The notes beneath the pieces were generated by a model. That model did not search any database, was not told the origin of the DNA, and was given only the letters and a program-made list of their open reading frames with translations. A DNA stretch of 64,000 nt from Rhea pennata (taxonomy: Eukaryota; Chordata; Aves; Rheiformes; Rheidae). The DNA is taken from NCBI RefSeq assembly GCF_028389875.1, contig NW_026907681.1, forward strand, positions 2,170,001 through 2,234,000, read 5' to 3'. Shown here in pieces: positions 32,091 through 44,173 of the stretch; the first letter of the stretch is position 1; every line of letters starts with the position of its first letter. The position numbers and the translations under genes are program-made.

Positions 32091-33808
32091 GACTCACTCT
32101 GATGCGAGTGCTAGCTGGGCAAAACAAACTGATTGTAGAATTGCAACAGATTCTTAAAAAAAAAAAAAAAAAAGAAGAAGAAAAAAAAAAAAGAAGAAAG
32201 CACAGCCCACCCCACTAACCTTGCAGACGTATTTGATGAACTCTAGAGCTGGGTTGTTGAGTGGCAAGTAGGAGCCAGGTAGCACTGAGAACATGTCTGA
32301 GGGCTCAGTGGCATTATGGGAACCAGCCATCTTCTTCTGGATCTTCTGAGTGACGGTGAAGAAGCTCTGCGTGAGCTCATTGGTCACATAATCCTGTGAG
32401 AAAGTGATCATGCCTGGAGAGGAGGAGCAGAGAGAGCTCTTGAGCCATATGGAAGCATATGGGGACAGCAAGGTGGGCAGCTCTCTTCCTGCTGCAGGAC
32501 TGGCCCAGCAGTGCTGCACACAGCTCTCCCATGGCTAACTGTGGCTAACCGTACTCACCAGGCATGGCTCCCGTCTCTCCCAATGCCTCCTGGGACACCT
32601 GGCTCGTGGCCCTCCTCTTGATGGGAGCGCTCCCAGGGGCGTTGTGCTGCAGCTCCTCGCTCCTCCTTCATGCTGTGGTACACAGCCACAATGTAGGCTG
32701 CAGAGACTCGTAAGAAAAGCTCCAGATGCAGTCCACGATGGGAGAGTGGCACAAGCGCGACTGTGCTTGTCGACTCTCCTGGGGCACCAATGACTAATCA
32801 GGAACTAGTGACCTTCTTCCCCTCTCTGAGAGAGTTCACACTGGCGCTGAAACCACCCAAACAATGATATTTACAGACATGGAGGTGGTTCCTTCTGCAT
32901 CACATCCAGCACAGTGCAATCTTTGACTGTAAGGGGTTCTTTGGATCACCATCAGAACCTTCTCAGTAGCACAGAGAGCTTCAAGAAGCTGTGGGGAATG
33001 CTGTGGATATGGCTTGGGCAGCAGTAGGGTGCGGATAGCTCTAATCACCAGAGGTAACATTCAAAGTAGGACCAGGCGAGCAGCAGACTGCACTCACCCA
33101 ACACAATCCTGAGGAAGCAGTTCTGACAGGAGGCAGCCTGGGGGAGAAACTGCACGATGATCCAACTATTCTCCAGCAAGTCCTCCACATTTGCTTCTCC
33201 ATCCTCCTCCTCTTCTTCCTTGTCCTCCTCTTCCTCACTGTCCTCATCCAATACTTGACTCTTGCTAGTGTCCTGCTGGAATGGAGCACAAGCCATGCCC
33301 AGGCTTTCGGTTGGTGATGTCGTAGCAGTTCCCTATATCCAAACCAATAGCTCCCTGCTCAACTCAACCCACTGCACCCCTGTCTCTGCAGGACTGAGCA
33401 CTTCCCATCTCTTACCTCCCCAGAGTGGACGCTAGAACGCACTCTTCCCTTGATACCTTCGTAATTTGCTGGATCCATCCAGAGCAGGAATTCCCAGCAG
33501 CGGCAGAAGGAAATAGTCAGAGAGTGAAAGATCTCCTTTGAGTGGATGCTGGAGGCAAGAGACTGCAGTCACACACAATGTTGGCATCTTCCCTAGCTAA
33601 TAACCTTCTCCATGGGAGGCAATGAGGAGCAGGCGATGTTAGCAAGAGAGCAGTTCACTTCTCACATCCAACCATGCTTCAGCAAATGGACTCAGTACAG
33701 AAGGCTGCAGAGCAGTCATTAGCAGAACTAAGGGCTGCAGAGGAATCATACCCACGCTTCAACTGCCTCTTGTGTCAAGATGCCTGTCTTAGGAGCCTAC
33801 ACATCATA
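32091..33808. repeat. Direct repeat of window start (POLE 3'-half exons, A versus B)
   Basis: Aligns end to end with positions 1-1,692 at high identity, in the same orientation. Similar direct blocks are 33,812-34,500 with 3,296-3,985, and 35,955-42,412 with 14,330-20,390. These show A and B are duplicate loci with different internal losses. Confidence 0.9.
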
Positions 33809-35646
33809 GTATTCTAGAGACGCCTGCTGGATCACATCAAAACTGATACTCACGCTGGAACCTTCTTCCATGTCATTGATGTGATGGGACTGTAACACTG
33901 TGTTTACAGCCAAGCTCTGAATATCCGGCTCCAGACACACTGTGAACAAACACAACCTGTCAACGGGCAAGCAGGGCAGAGAACCAGCAAGGACACAATC
34001 CCCTCTCCAGGTATGATGAATGCACCCACTTGCCAGGACTTTCCACAAGTTGTAAGAGCTCTTTACAGGTCTTGCTGCATCTACCGAGTGCAACATCAAG
34101 ATATTCATATCAGGAAATGGTGAAAGCCTATATGGTACTGCAGCAGCATGGGAAACCGTGCTGCTCTCCAGACTGCCACACACCTTGTATTACAGGCTTT
34201 AAAGGACACTTTTGGCACATGGCCAGACCTCTCCCCTCTATGGCTGTGATGCTATGTATGGATGGCCCCATTCACTGCACAGCTAAACAGCATAGCACCT
34301 TCCAACAAAACTTGGATCTACTTCCGCTCCAGGGGCCACCAGCTTTTTCTGGAAACTGCAGCAGAGGTGCTCAGAAGAACTATCAGTCAGCTTGTTTTGC
34401 ATCACAGAAAGATTCATCCTAGCGACCACCAGAAGTGATCTTCTGAATGCTGCTATGAGAGGCCACAAACTAGGAAATAATCTGTATTTAAATGCCTACC
34501 TGCATTTTCTTCTAGGACTGAATAGCTGACGGCATCTGTTACTCGGACAGGGACCAAAGGAAACTCCTCGATGATGGGAATCCCACTTGCCAGTCGTTTC
34601 AGGTCCCAGTTAGACTGCACAGCAAGAAGTGTGGGGCCCCGGCGCTCATCCTACACAAAGGAGGAGAGGACATGCCCTGGTACATCCCTTCAGCCGGCAC
34701 CTCTGCTCAGCAGGAAACCAGCTGTGTGAATGAGTGCTCACATGCCCCATTCCTGTAGTGGTCCCTGGTCCTCCACACAGTAGAGACAGTGTACTCAGAG
34801 TCTCTTGAAGCACCTCCCACTGAATAACCAGCTCCACAACTGAGAGCTGGGGTTTGGGGGTATGATCTAGCCTCACTGCTTGCATTGCGCTATGTAAGCT
34901 CACCCCAGGCAAGCCAGAGCCCGCAGGCAACATCCATTTTTACCCTTCAACTTTGGAGCACTAGCTGTGTGCAGAGAGCTACACTTAGAGGCTGTTTGAA
35001 CTGCTGGACCAATGCCTTCCATGCAATGTTTTCCTCCTCCCAGGTACCTGCGCTGACAAGGTCTCAGTGGGGACCTTCCTCATGCCCTCAGCTCATACCT
35101 TGCAGCCCTGCAGGAGCCGCTGAATGGCTCTGTAGACTGTCTTGAGGTCGGTCTCAGCACGCACTTCAAAGGTGTGCTTGTCTGGAAGCAGTAGTTCTTC
35201 GCCCACTTTTTCCAGCACAGACTGCGCTCCGATGAGTACATGTTGGTGAGGTTTGGCATCTGGTTGCTGCGTACCTGTACCAAATGCAAACGTGAGCAGA
35301 GGGAACAGGGTTCAAAAGAGACAGGCTCCAGGCTGCAAATTTCAAGGAAGCTCTTTCCTCTACACATCACAATGCTTCACGTGACAGTTGAGGAACAGAC
35401 CTGCTTGGTACACTTCAAAATATGAGAATCCCTGCTGCACAGCAGTAGAGATCTGTGTCTGTGCAAAGAAACCGCTCAGCTCCAAACCGCTGCCTGATCC
35501 CCTTGCGTTCCCTCCCAAGCCTTTAAGCCCTACTCTTACCGTGTCCAGCACAAACACTGCAGCTTTGCGCTGAGAGGGGATGAAAAGACCAAAGAGAGCT
35601 TTGTTGCCCTGGGAGCTCTGGTAGAGGTAGATGTGGCGAATACTTC
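32220..35646 (-). pseudogene. POLE: POLE copy B, C-terminal-half exons with chimeric joins
   Basis: Exons: 35,540-35,646 ([19 protein letters not shown]), 35,099-35,274 ([16 protein letters not shown], then [19 protein letters not shown] after a 1-nt shift), about 34,505-34,650 ([18 protein letters not shown]), about 33,812-33,939, 33,416-33,548, 33,098-33,272, 32,559-32,697 and 32,220-32,413. The first three correspond to human residues of about 1,520-1,680 and are absent from copy A. The 33.8-kb exon is cut by a deletion joining A-equivalent positions 1,692 and 3,296. The exon at 34.5 kb ends at a second join. Confidence 0.85.
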
Positions 35647-35956
35647 CTAGAGACACAGAGCAAACATGCAGCATCAATAGTATCTTCAAGCTATTTGGTC
35701 CTGGGTACACAGACAATCCTTCTCCTAGGGTGCCTTACCTGGCTCCAGCTAAGTAAACTGAGCCAGAGAGCACATTTCCAGGTGTTCAGTGTCAAAAGTG
35801 TCAGCCTCTCGCCCTGTGAGGTGTCTGACAAGCTGCCTGCTGACCATGCACACGCAACCCAGCTGGATCAGGGCTCAGAATAGTAACGGCACCTGTAGTG
35901 ACAGGGACACTCAGATAATCCTCAAGCCACCAAGTTTTGAGCTGCTTAACGAATCA

Positions 35957-36091
<135 letters not shown>

Positions 36092-36425
36092 CTACGTACA
36101 AAAAGATCTGCATTACTCTAACAGGGAAAGGTGAGAGCAGAACATCCAAGTGCAGTGGAATAAGAAGCTGCACAGCTTTAGACAGTCTGCATATCTACCC
36201 ATGCTCTTAAATCCTGACTCGTACAAATTCTGCTATTCAAATCATTTCTATTGCTCAGATTTTTCTCAACCCTCATACTTCAGAGACTTCAAAGATAAAC
36301 GTTTAAACACAGGAGGAGGTATCAGCAGGACTGCAAAGAGAGGCAGTTGTTTTCCAGAGTCTGGACACTGGTCCAATGTGAAAAAACATTCAAGTCACAA
36401 CTGCCAAGACAGACAGCCCTCTCCT

Positions 36426-36464
36426 GTACACACACACACACACACACACACGCATGCACGCACC
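36426..36464. repeat. (CA)n microsatellite, copy B
   Basis: CA repeat decaying into GCATGCACGCAC, the counterpart of the tract at 14,800 in copy A. The length difference shows the copies have diverged independently. Confidence 0.95.
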
Positions 36465-39400
36465 CTTTCTTTTCCTCTCTGTGCTAGGCAGGCTGTTGGG
36501 TTAGAATATGGCCCTGTGCCCACTACAACGGTTTGGTCTTATCCTGTCCTTTTACCTGCTATCCAGGACAGTTCTCAAACTCCCAATGACAGCCACCAGC
36601 AGACTCTATAAACAGAGTTAGTCGTTCAGGCTAGTGTGGGCAAGACGTAACTTCTGTACATAATGGCACACAACGGAGTACCGAGTAGAAGCAGCACAAC
36701 CAAAGATGGGGGTGCTAGTCCTTTCCTAGTAAGATGTAACTCATGATAGCAGTGCACAGAGATGGAAAAGGGACAGTATTCAAATACATCAACTGTAGGC
36801 ATTTTATACAAATTTAACAGATAAAGATGCAGTTATACGGTACAGACGCAGCATTCGGTACCTCAGACAATCCATGTGGATGCACTGCGGGGCTTTGTAC
36901 TCTCCCTGGCTGCCCTTCTGAAATCCAATCTCCTGATACATATTAATTCCATGAGCTGCTGCTCTTGCTTCCACAAAAGGCCTGAGGAGAGAGACAATGC
37001 AGAAGAGAAGAAACAAAGCAGTCCCTTTCCTCCACCCCATCCCCACCCCAAGGGTTTCAGAATTGCTTTCTTGTAAGCTACTTAATGAGGAATTTTTCTT
37101 GTGAATTCTCCTTTGCTCCAGACCTTACCCGTGAGAGCTGGCCACAGGGAAAACTCCCTGTAGGGCAGAGCTACTGCAAGAAGGAAGCTGCTTGCTTACA
37201 TCCTATACCAGGAGGCAGAACATTATGATCGAGTTTCCCTCGCTCCCCGAAGGCTTGGCTGCTCTGGTCTCCCTATTATTCTGCAGTTCTCTTTTGACAC
37301 TTTGCCTGTTCTCCAGTTACTAAGGTCATCAGTGTACAAACATTGCCAAATCAACAACAATCTAGAAGCAGCTCAGCAATCCCTGGACCAATTGATGGGA
37401 CTCTATAGAAGTTCGTATTTCAAAGCCAATAAACATAGCTCTGCTCAGGGAAAAAAAAAAAAAAGAAAAAAAAAGTTCTGAATTCCACCTCCCCCTCTTC
37501 GACAGTCCTCTGCAGGCTGGCAATCCAAGACTCAGCCCAGCACTCCAGATAAAGAGCACATAATCAGGATGTAAACAGGTTCCCAAACTGGCTGGATAGT
37601 CTGCGTAGATAAGAACGCATGTGGCTGCTATGTGACCTCCAGACAAAGGACATACAGGCTGGTACCCAATCTCACCTCATGGCCTAGACAACATTTCCTT
37701 TTAGAAACCAGGTTAGTTTTCATTCCTGATCTTACCAGTCAAAGAAGTCTCCATCGTATGTGACAATGATAGTAGGTTTGGTCTCCTGGACATGTTCAAA
37801 CCGCCTCTGCATTAAATGAGCCTAGTATGCAACAGAGGATTAAAAAAAAAAAAAAAAACTCAAAACAAAAAACATCTCCCCCACAAACACAAACACTCAG
37901 CAAATTCACCTCCTGCAGGCAGGCACTGGATATAATACTATTGATGCAGTCCTTCCCCTCTGCTCTTGACCTAGCTAGAACCCGATCTGCCTCATCATCA
38001 CACCATGAAATGAAAGCATCACCAGCACCGTGACTGTCCGCTGTGCTCCCCAAAGATACACTCTATTGGGTGATAAGCTCTCTTTGGCCTACAAGAGACC
38101 AAGGCAGATAAAAAGCAGCCTGATTTCCCAAGTAGAACCTACTTACCTCATCTGGTTCATTAGACACAGGATGGACCCTCACACTCCGGCTTCGGAGTAA
38201 ATTCAAAGTCCTCAATATCCTCACAGACAATCTCCTTGTTTGTGATCAGATAGCCCTAGAGAGTTGACAAAGGAAGAGTTACTGAGGACTCAGATCCCTG
38301 CTACACCAGGGACAGGTTCCTGAACAACCGGAACACACTGCCTAAAGGATGAAATAGTCTTCCATCGATGAGATAATCCTTGCACAGCTTGATAGCTAGA
38401 GCTTTTGTCAAGTGGGAACGGCTCTTTGGAGGTCACCTTCTGAACAATTGCTTACAATCAACTAAGGATGCCAAAAGGGAGACAACTTAAGGACTATACT
38501 CTCCAAATTACTACTGCCCCTCAAAGGGGCACCAGTAGCCTTAGCTGGGTTCTCCAACATACAAAACGAGGAAATCCTTATGCATCATTCAGACTAGACT
38601 TCAATTTTATTTCCACAGCCATTACATATAGACCAAGCAACTAGCAACAAAGCAAGCCAGGGACCAGACCGCCAAAGGTGACATGCTCGTTTGCTGTCTA
38701 GCATTTTGCTCCAAAGCATGAAGAAAAGAACTGTTGTTCCATTACCTGCCCATCAACCACATAGAAGATCATCATGATCCGGTCTGCCTCTGCATCAGGA
38801 AACTTCAAAGGGAGTTTGGTAGTTTCAATGTCAAAGGCGAGAACAACCGGATCCTGAATATGACCAAATACATTAAACTCAAATCAGCTTTAGAGTATAA
38901 TTTAACGAGCAGTTCTCATTAGATTAACAACTAATTTACCTAAGTAGGTTTATGCACATCTCAGACCCAGCAGGCTTGACTGTAGGAGACAAGGTAGCAA
39001 CAGTGGTACCCACTGATAACCAAACAGCAAAATTCATTAACAGGAGAGAACGGAATAACAAAAGCTTCTCTTTAATGCAACAACCCCCTTCGAGAAAGAG
39101 AGTCATCAGGATTGACAGCACGTGAGGAAACACTGCGCAGGCAAAAAACACTTATTACCTCTATGCCTTTATAATAAAGGTTTCTTATGGCATTGGATTT
39201 ATAAAGCATAACAACGAGTTTAAGAATAGTTGGGCACCCCAGGAATCACCTGGAACAAATGATGTACACCTCTCAGTTGGGCAGGAAGTGCTCACTTCAC
39301 TAGATTCCTCTTCCTTTGAAATGGTTCAACTGAAATCAGACATCAGGTGTAGGAAACCAAAGAGAAGATTGGAATTCTCATTTGTACTTTTTAGTCTGTG

Positions 39401-40162
39401 TGACTAGGGGAATCCTAAGAAGCCCATGGGCCAACCATCCTAAGGAGACCTCTTTCCTTGACAGCATAGACGTATAGACATCGCTCGCCTGGTCTCGCTC
39501 TCTGTTTTTCCTCACAGCAGGAGAGATCTCTTTCCGCACCTTCACCAAGTCCTCCACCACGTGGAAGGATAACTTAATGTAGTTCTGCTTAAGACCCACC
39601 AAGTGATTTGGCTACAAAGCAACAAGACAGTGCCAGCTAAGGGTGGAAAAGAGTAATGAGGGAAAGGGGAAGACTGCTAACAGTAAGAAAGCATTGGGAA
39701 GGCAAATTATACTGGCACACGTGGAAGAACTGGCCAAAGAAGAGGTAGTAATTGGATGGAAAGACTCGGAGTGAGAAGAGATGCTAGCAAGCACGTAAGA
39801 CACGCTGTGAAGAACATGTGAGCTATGCCAGTTCACACCAAGGGCCATCTTGTCTTGTTGTCTGTTTCCAAGCGCAATCACCAGTACACACCCAAGAAAG
39901 AGTAAATGTATACTATCCCCCTCTGCCACAACACTCTTAATCTCCAACCATTTCTAGCTCAGGAAGTTTCTTGAGCATCCTGTGAAAAAGACTATGTGCT
40001 GGAGCAGAACATATATTTTATTTACTATAACTATAACAAGCAATTACTATCAATAAGCAATAATTAACCTATTCATGATATGCAATGCAAACAGTGCTTG
40101 AAGATTAAAGGTAAGCATACTGCTTCCCTTTACTGCTTAGCCCCTTTCTACTCCACTTGAGC

Positions 40163-40166
40163 TCGA

Positions 40167-40198
<32 letters not shown>
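40163..40198. repeat. (GAAA)n microsatellite, copy B
   Basis: The longest of the three homologous GAAA tracts near POLE exon 5. Confidence 0.95.
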
Positions 40199-40199
<1 letters not shown>

Positions 40200-40421
40200 T
40201 AGTTATTCAATAGTACAGCAGGCAGAGGAATACTGACCAGATCCAAATCTTCTTTGGGGACAGTTTCCAGCTTTGAAATGTTCCCTTGAATCTTCTTGGA
40301 GAGGAAGGATGACACTTCTCGTTCACAGCCCTGCAAAGAAACTGGAGAATGAGCAACAAAGCCAGACACTTCTCCAGAGGAGAAGACAAGCTCACAAGAG
40401 GTTCTGGCACTAGTGTCCTCA

Positions 40422-40830
40422 ATTGTGAGGGGAGGACACGAGGCTGTCCTGAAATCCTGGCCGTCTGGAAATCTGTTCCTTCACACTGGGGCTCTCTTTG
40501 ATCGTCAATTCACAGCACTGTCAGAACAAACCCAGTTTTGCAGCACGAGCAGGATCAAGATGAGATGAGAGGGGAAATTTACCCCTGTTTGGGCTTAGAA
40601 GAAGTGAAATAGGCTCCAGAGATCAATTTTAGGACAAAAAAAGAACAGGAAAAATATGACAGCTCCTTGAAGGGATAATTCATCACATAACAAACCAACC
40701 TCCCCCTAAGAAACCTTAGTGCAGCCACCATACTGATACAGCTGCTTCCCATCTCAAGTCTTCTCTAACAGCTCTGACAAAACCACCAACAGAAGCACTG
40801 GAGCTGTATTTTTCTCCTACCAACCCAAGA
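40422..40830. other. Intronic segment present in POLE-B and POLE-C, absent from POLE-A
   Basis: About 405 bp between exons 4 and 5 has a counterpart in copy C (about 61,680-62,085). In copy A the flanks are joined directly near 18,784. A short shared word at the join (GTGTCCT) suggests a simple deletion in A. It groups B with C. Confidence 0.8.
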
Positions 40831-41449
40831 AGATGGTCGGTCACAAGGCCTCTCAGCTGACTGGGGGACCCTTCAAGTCAAACCTGCCCTTGTCTCTGGG
40901 ACCTCGGCCACTAGTTTACTCAAGACCCCGCTTGCCAGTGCGCAGCTTCCAAGTCCATACTCGCCTTCTGGGTAGCGATGTAGAAATACGGCTTATAGGG
41001 CAGGGCCACCCAGGAGAAATCAAAACCGGTGAACATTGCGCGACCCCGCAGCCAAGGTGAGAAACCAACCCAACGGTTCCCAACGGAAGCAACGGGCACC
41101 GCGCTGCCCTTGCTGCGCATTGTTGGCATTTGTGCGCCACATACACATCCCTGCATCTCTGCAGCACCCACCTTGGCCCCCAAGGGTCCCAAGTGGACCC
41201 AGCGTAGGGCAGACAGCGCTGCTGCCTTGTGGGTGATGCCTGGGGCCCAGAACAGCCAAACCGGTGGGGGCAGGCAGGACGCCCAGCCCGGGCACCAGCG
41301 CTGCGCTGGAGGAACGGGATGCACCTCGAAGCGGCTCCCATCCTCCGGGATGAAGTAGTCCACAGCGCTCACCAGCCGCCGGTCCTCGCCCAGCACCTCC
41401 GTCTGCACATGCACATGGCCTGTTACGACACACGACCCCCCCCCGCCCC

Positions 41450-41775
41450 CTCCCACCCCAGTCCTACCGGGTGCCTGTCGGTGACACCTCCCCTGCCCCA
41501 GTCCTACTGGGTGTCTATTGGTGACACCTCCCCTCACACCCAGGTCCTACCGGGTGCCTGTCGGTGACATCTCCCCCCCCTCCCGCCCAGGTCCTACCAG
41601 GTGCCTGTCGGAGACATCTCCCCCTCTCGTCGGTGACATTCGCCCCCCGTCCTACAAGGTGCATGTCGGTGACCCCCCCATCCTTGTCCCCCCTAGTCCT
41701 ACCAGGTGCCTGTGGGTGACACCCCCCGCCGGTGACATCCCCCCCCCGGCCCAGTCCTACCGGGTGCATGTTGAT
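41450..41775. repeat. Minisatellite in POLE intron 2, copy B
   Basis: Same degenerate array as in copy A. Repeats carry TCCTACCGGGTGCCTGTCGG variants that restate the exon-2 donor. Confidence 0.85.
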
Positions 41776-42048
41776 GAGCCAGCCCGTGCGCTCGCCACGC
41801 TCCGTGGGCCGCTCGAAGCCGAACAGTGTGTCCAGCCGCTCCGTGCGCTGCGAGCGCTCCAGGCGCTTGAGGGAGGACAGCGAGGAGCCATCGTCCCTGC
41901 AGGACGCCGCGCCGCCAGCCGCTGCCCAGTCCCCGCCGCGACCCACCACCGCCCACTCACACACACCTCCCGTTGCCGCCTGGCCCCAGTGCTCACTGCC
42001 CCCCCAGCCGCCGCCGCCGCCCGGCTCCGCGCCGCCCCGCAGCACCAT

Positions 42049-42412
42049 CCCGCCGCGGCCGGAGCAGCCCCGCGCACTGCCCCCACCTCCCGCGAGCGGG
42101 AAGCCTGCCAGCCCCGCCTCCCCAGGGAGAGCACCAATCAGAGAGCGGCACCGCAGCCAATGGTCGCTCTCTTCCTCGACCTCTGCCCCGCAGCAGGGCG
42201 GCTGCGCTGGCCACGCCCCTCGCGGCACCTTCCCGGGCAGGCCCCGCCCCCGCCCCGGCTGCCGCTGCTGCGCACGCGCCTGCGCGGCGGCGCCCGGCGC
42301 GGCCCGACCCGACCCGGCGCGGCCCGGCGCGGTGCGGCCTGTCGTGGGGCGGCGGCGCTGCGCGGGAAGCGGCTGCTGCTCCTGAAGCGGCGCCGTCGCA
42401 GGGGCAGTTGCG
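42049..42412 (-). promoter_or_regulatory. POLE copy B CpG-island promoter, cut by an LTR
   Basis: Homologous to the A promoter, with the same two CCAAT boxes (near 42,134 and 42,157) and GC/NRF1-like boxes. Homology to A stops at CAGTTGCG (42,412), where the LTR begins, 365 bp upstream of the start codon. Confidence 0.7.
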
Positions 42413-43047
42413 TGTCATAAGTTACTCTCTTGAAGGTTAATTCATACAGAGAGTTTGTTAAATCATGTGAACAATTTATTTAATTAAGTAAGCAGCCACA
42501 AGCAAAACAGCGCTGGGCGGCCGGGGAGTCTCAGCTCCGCCAACGGCGCGCGCCTCCCTCACACACAGTCCCCCCTTACAGTCTGCGTTGTAATCTCCCG
42601 GTGCGTCCCGCACATGTGTGAGTTGCTGGGGGGGTCGTCTGAAGCTCTCTGGTGGTCGTGGAGAGGAAGGCCGTGGTCTTCTTCTGTCTCTTTATTTTGG
42701 TTTGTCTCCTTGTGAGTGATCACAGGGGTTTGCTTATCTGTTGTGTTGACTCCCTTTTGGGATGCTGTTCTGTGAGAAAATTACAGGCGCCTGCTTATCT
42801 TTTCTTTATCCTTTTACCTTCAAAACCTCTGAGCCGCTTGTTGCTTACTTCAGCTCTTCATAGTCCTGCAAGATAGCTAGGGCCCCGACACCGGTTCCAC
42901 AAGGGGTCATATAAGCTTTTGTGCTTACCATAATTTATTTGTCTGACACCATGTCTCAACCCTGATTGTTGTAAAACCTCCTCCTCCCCCTCCATCGGCT
43001 TATTCCTCCTTCTAAACAATGAACAAAGAGTTACAATTTATTACACA
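42413..43047 (-). mobile_element. Solo-LTR-like element, copy 1 (endogenous retrovirus fossil)
   Basis: A 635-bp element with TGT...ACA termini, starting exactly where homology to the POLE-A upstream region ends. It is a near-identical inverted copy of 59,435-60,069; I count about six differences by eye, so the duplication looks recent. Several AATAAA words on the minus strand suggest that as the sense strand. There is no internal viral sequence on either side. The flanks (TTGCG on the POLE side, AATGAC on the other) do not form a target-site duplication. Family not assigned. Confidence 0.75.
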
Positions 43048-43548
43048 AATGACCACGCCTCGGCTTTTGACATTATTTGTGACAGCAACTGCATTTGCTC
43101 ACACCCGCCCTGCACACACTTGGTGTCCTCATCCAGGGCGCACCTGCCTCGTAGGCCTACAGGCGTGCGCTTTCACTCCGACGAAAGCAGCACGGGCTCA
43201 GCAAGGCCGGTCATGTCAGTGTCCCCAAACTAGGTGGCTTTTGCAAGCTGCTGACATCACGGAGGTGTCAGCTGGCAATGAGCGTGGCATGGAGACACTC
43301 TAGCCACCGCTCTGCACTTGCAGATCCAGAAAGTGGGTGAAATCCGGCTCCGATTCCAGCCAGGCAGGCTGCCAAGGAGCCAGGTGAGCCACAGAAGCAG
43401 AGCGCTTCCCAACAGCCTTGCCGCTGGGCATCTCGTCGGCATGGCTGTAATGACAAAACCACTTCCCTAGGTCCCCTCCTTTGCAGCTCCTCCGTGCCTG
43501 TCTGTCTGTACTCCCTAAGGGGCCATGCACTCTGGGAGGTGTTAGATC
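43048..43548. other. Gap between LTR and LRRC52-like gene
   Basis: No coding similarity or repeat was recognised. It may hold the promoter and 5' UTR of the LRRC52-like gene. Confidence 0.5.
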
Positions 43549-44173
43549 ATGTCTCTTCCAGGTGGACACCAGCCCCTGAGCCTCATGTTTCTTTTGGGGC
43601 TGGGGCTGGCATCAGAGACTATCAACTGCCCAAGCAGGTGCAGCTGTCAGTACCTGGAAGTGAACTGCACAGGGCAACAGCTGCAAGAGCTCCCTGTGAC
43701 CATCCCACTGGATACCAGGCAGCTGATTCTGGCAGCAAACAAGATCTCATACCTGCCTGCAGTGGAACTGAGCTTCCTCGCTGACCTGGTCTATCTGGAC
43801 TGCCGGGAGAACCTCTTGGGGGATGGTCTGGATTTCGCTTTCGTTGGTGGGGCCAAGCTCGTCTACCTGGACCTCAGCTTCAATAACCTCACACAGGTCA
43901 CCTTCAGCACCTTCTCACAGCTCATCAGCCTGGTAGTGCTGAAGATGTCAGACAACCCCAACCTTGTGGAGATTGAGAAGGATGCCTTTGCCAACAACAC
44001 CTGGCTGAGGTATCTGGACGTGATCCAGACTGGCTTACTATTCCTGGACACCAGCACTGTCCCTGACCTCACCAACCTGAGGGTTCTGTGGCTCAGTGAC
44101 AACCTTTGGCACTGCAACTGCTCCTTCTTGGACTTCACTGCGTGGATGACAAAGAGCAACGTTCATTTTCCAG
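43549..44173 (+). CDS. LRRC52: LRRC52-like exon 1
   Basis: Encodes the signal peptide, LRRNT, all LRRs and the first part of LRRCT, ending HFP plus one base (phase 1). An unspliced reading continues to 44,475, but the human match stops at the donor. Confidence 0.88.

Larger units (their letters stand above)
38447..43047. repeat. Left arm of large inverted repeat (POLE-B side)
   Basis: This segment (POLE exons 1-8, promoter and LTR) recurs in inverted orientation at 59,435-64,000, with very high identity by eye. The repeat ends at the outer edge of the LTR and continues past the right edge of the window. The spacer is 43,048-59,434. Confidence 0.9.

Noticed and set aside
36626-36811. Minus-strand frame beginning [15 protein letters not shown], also seen near 15,001
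   Set aside because: Conserved between A and B only because the whole intron is duplicated. There is no splice support or family match.
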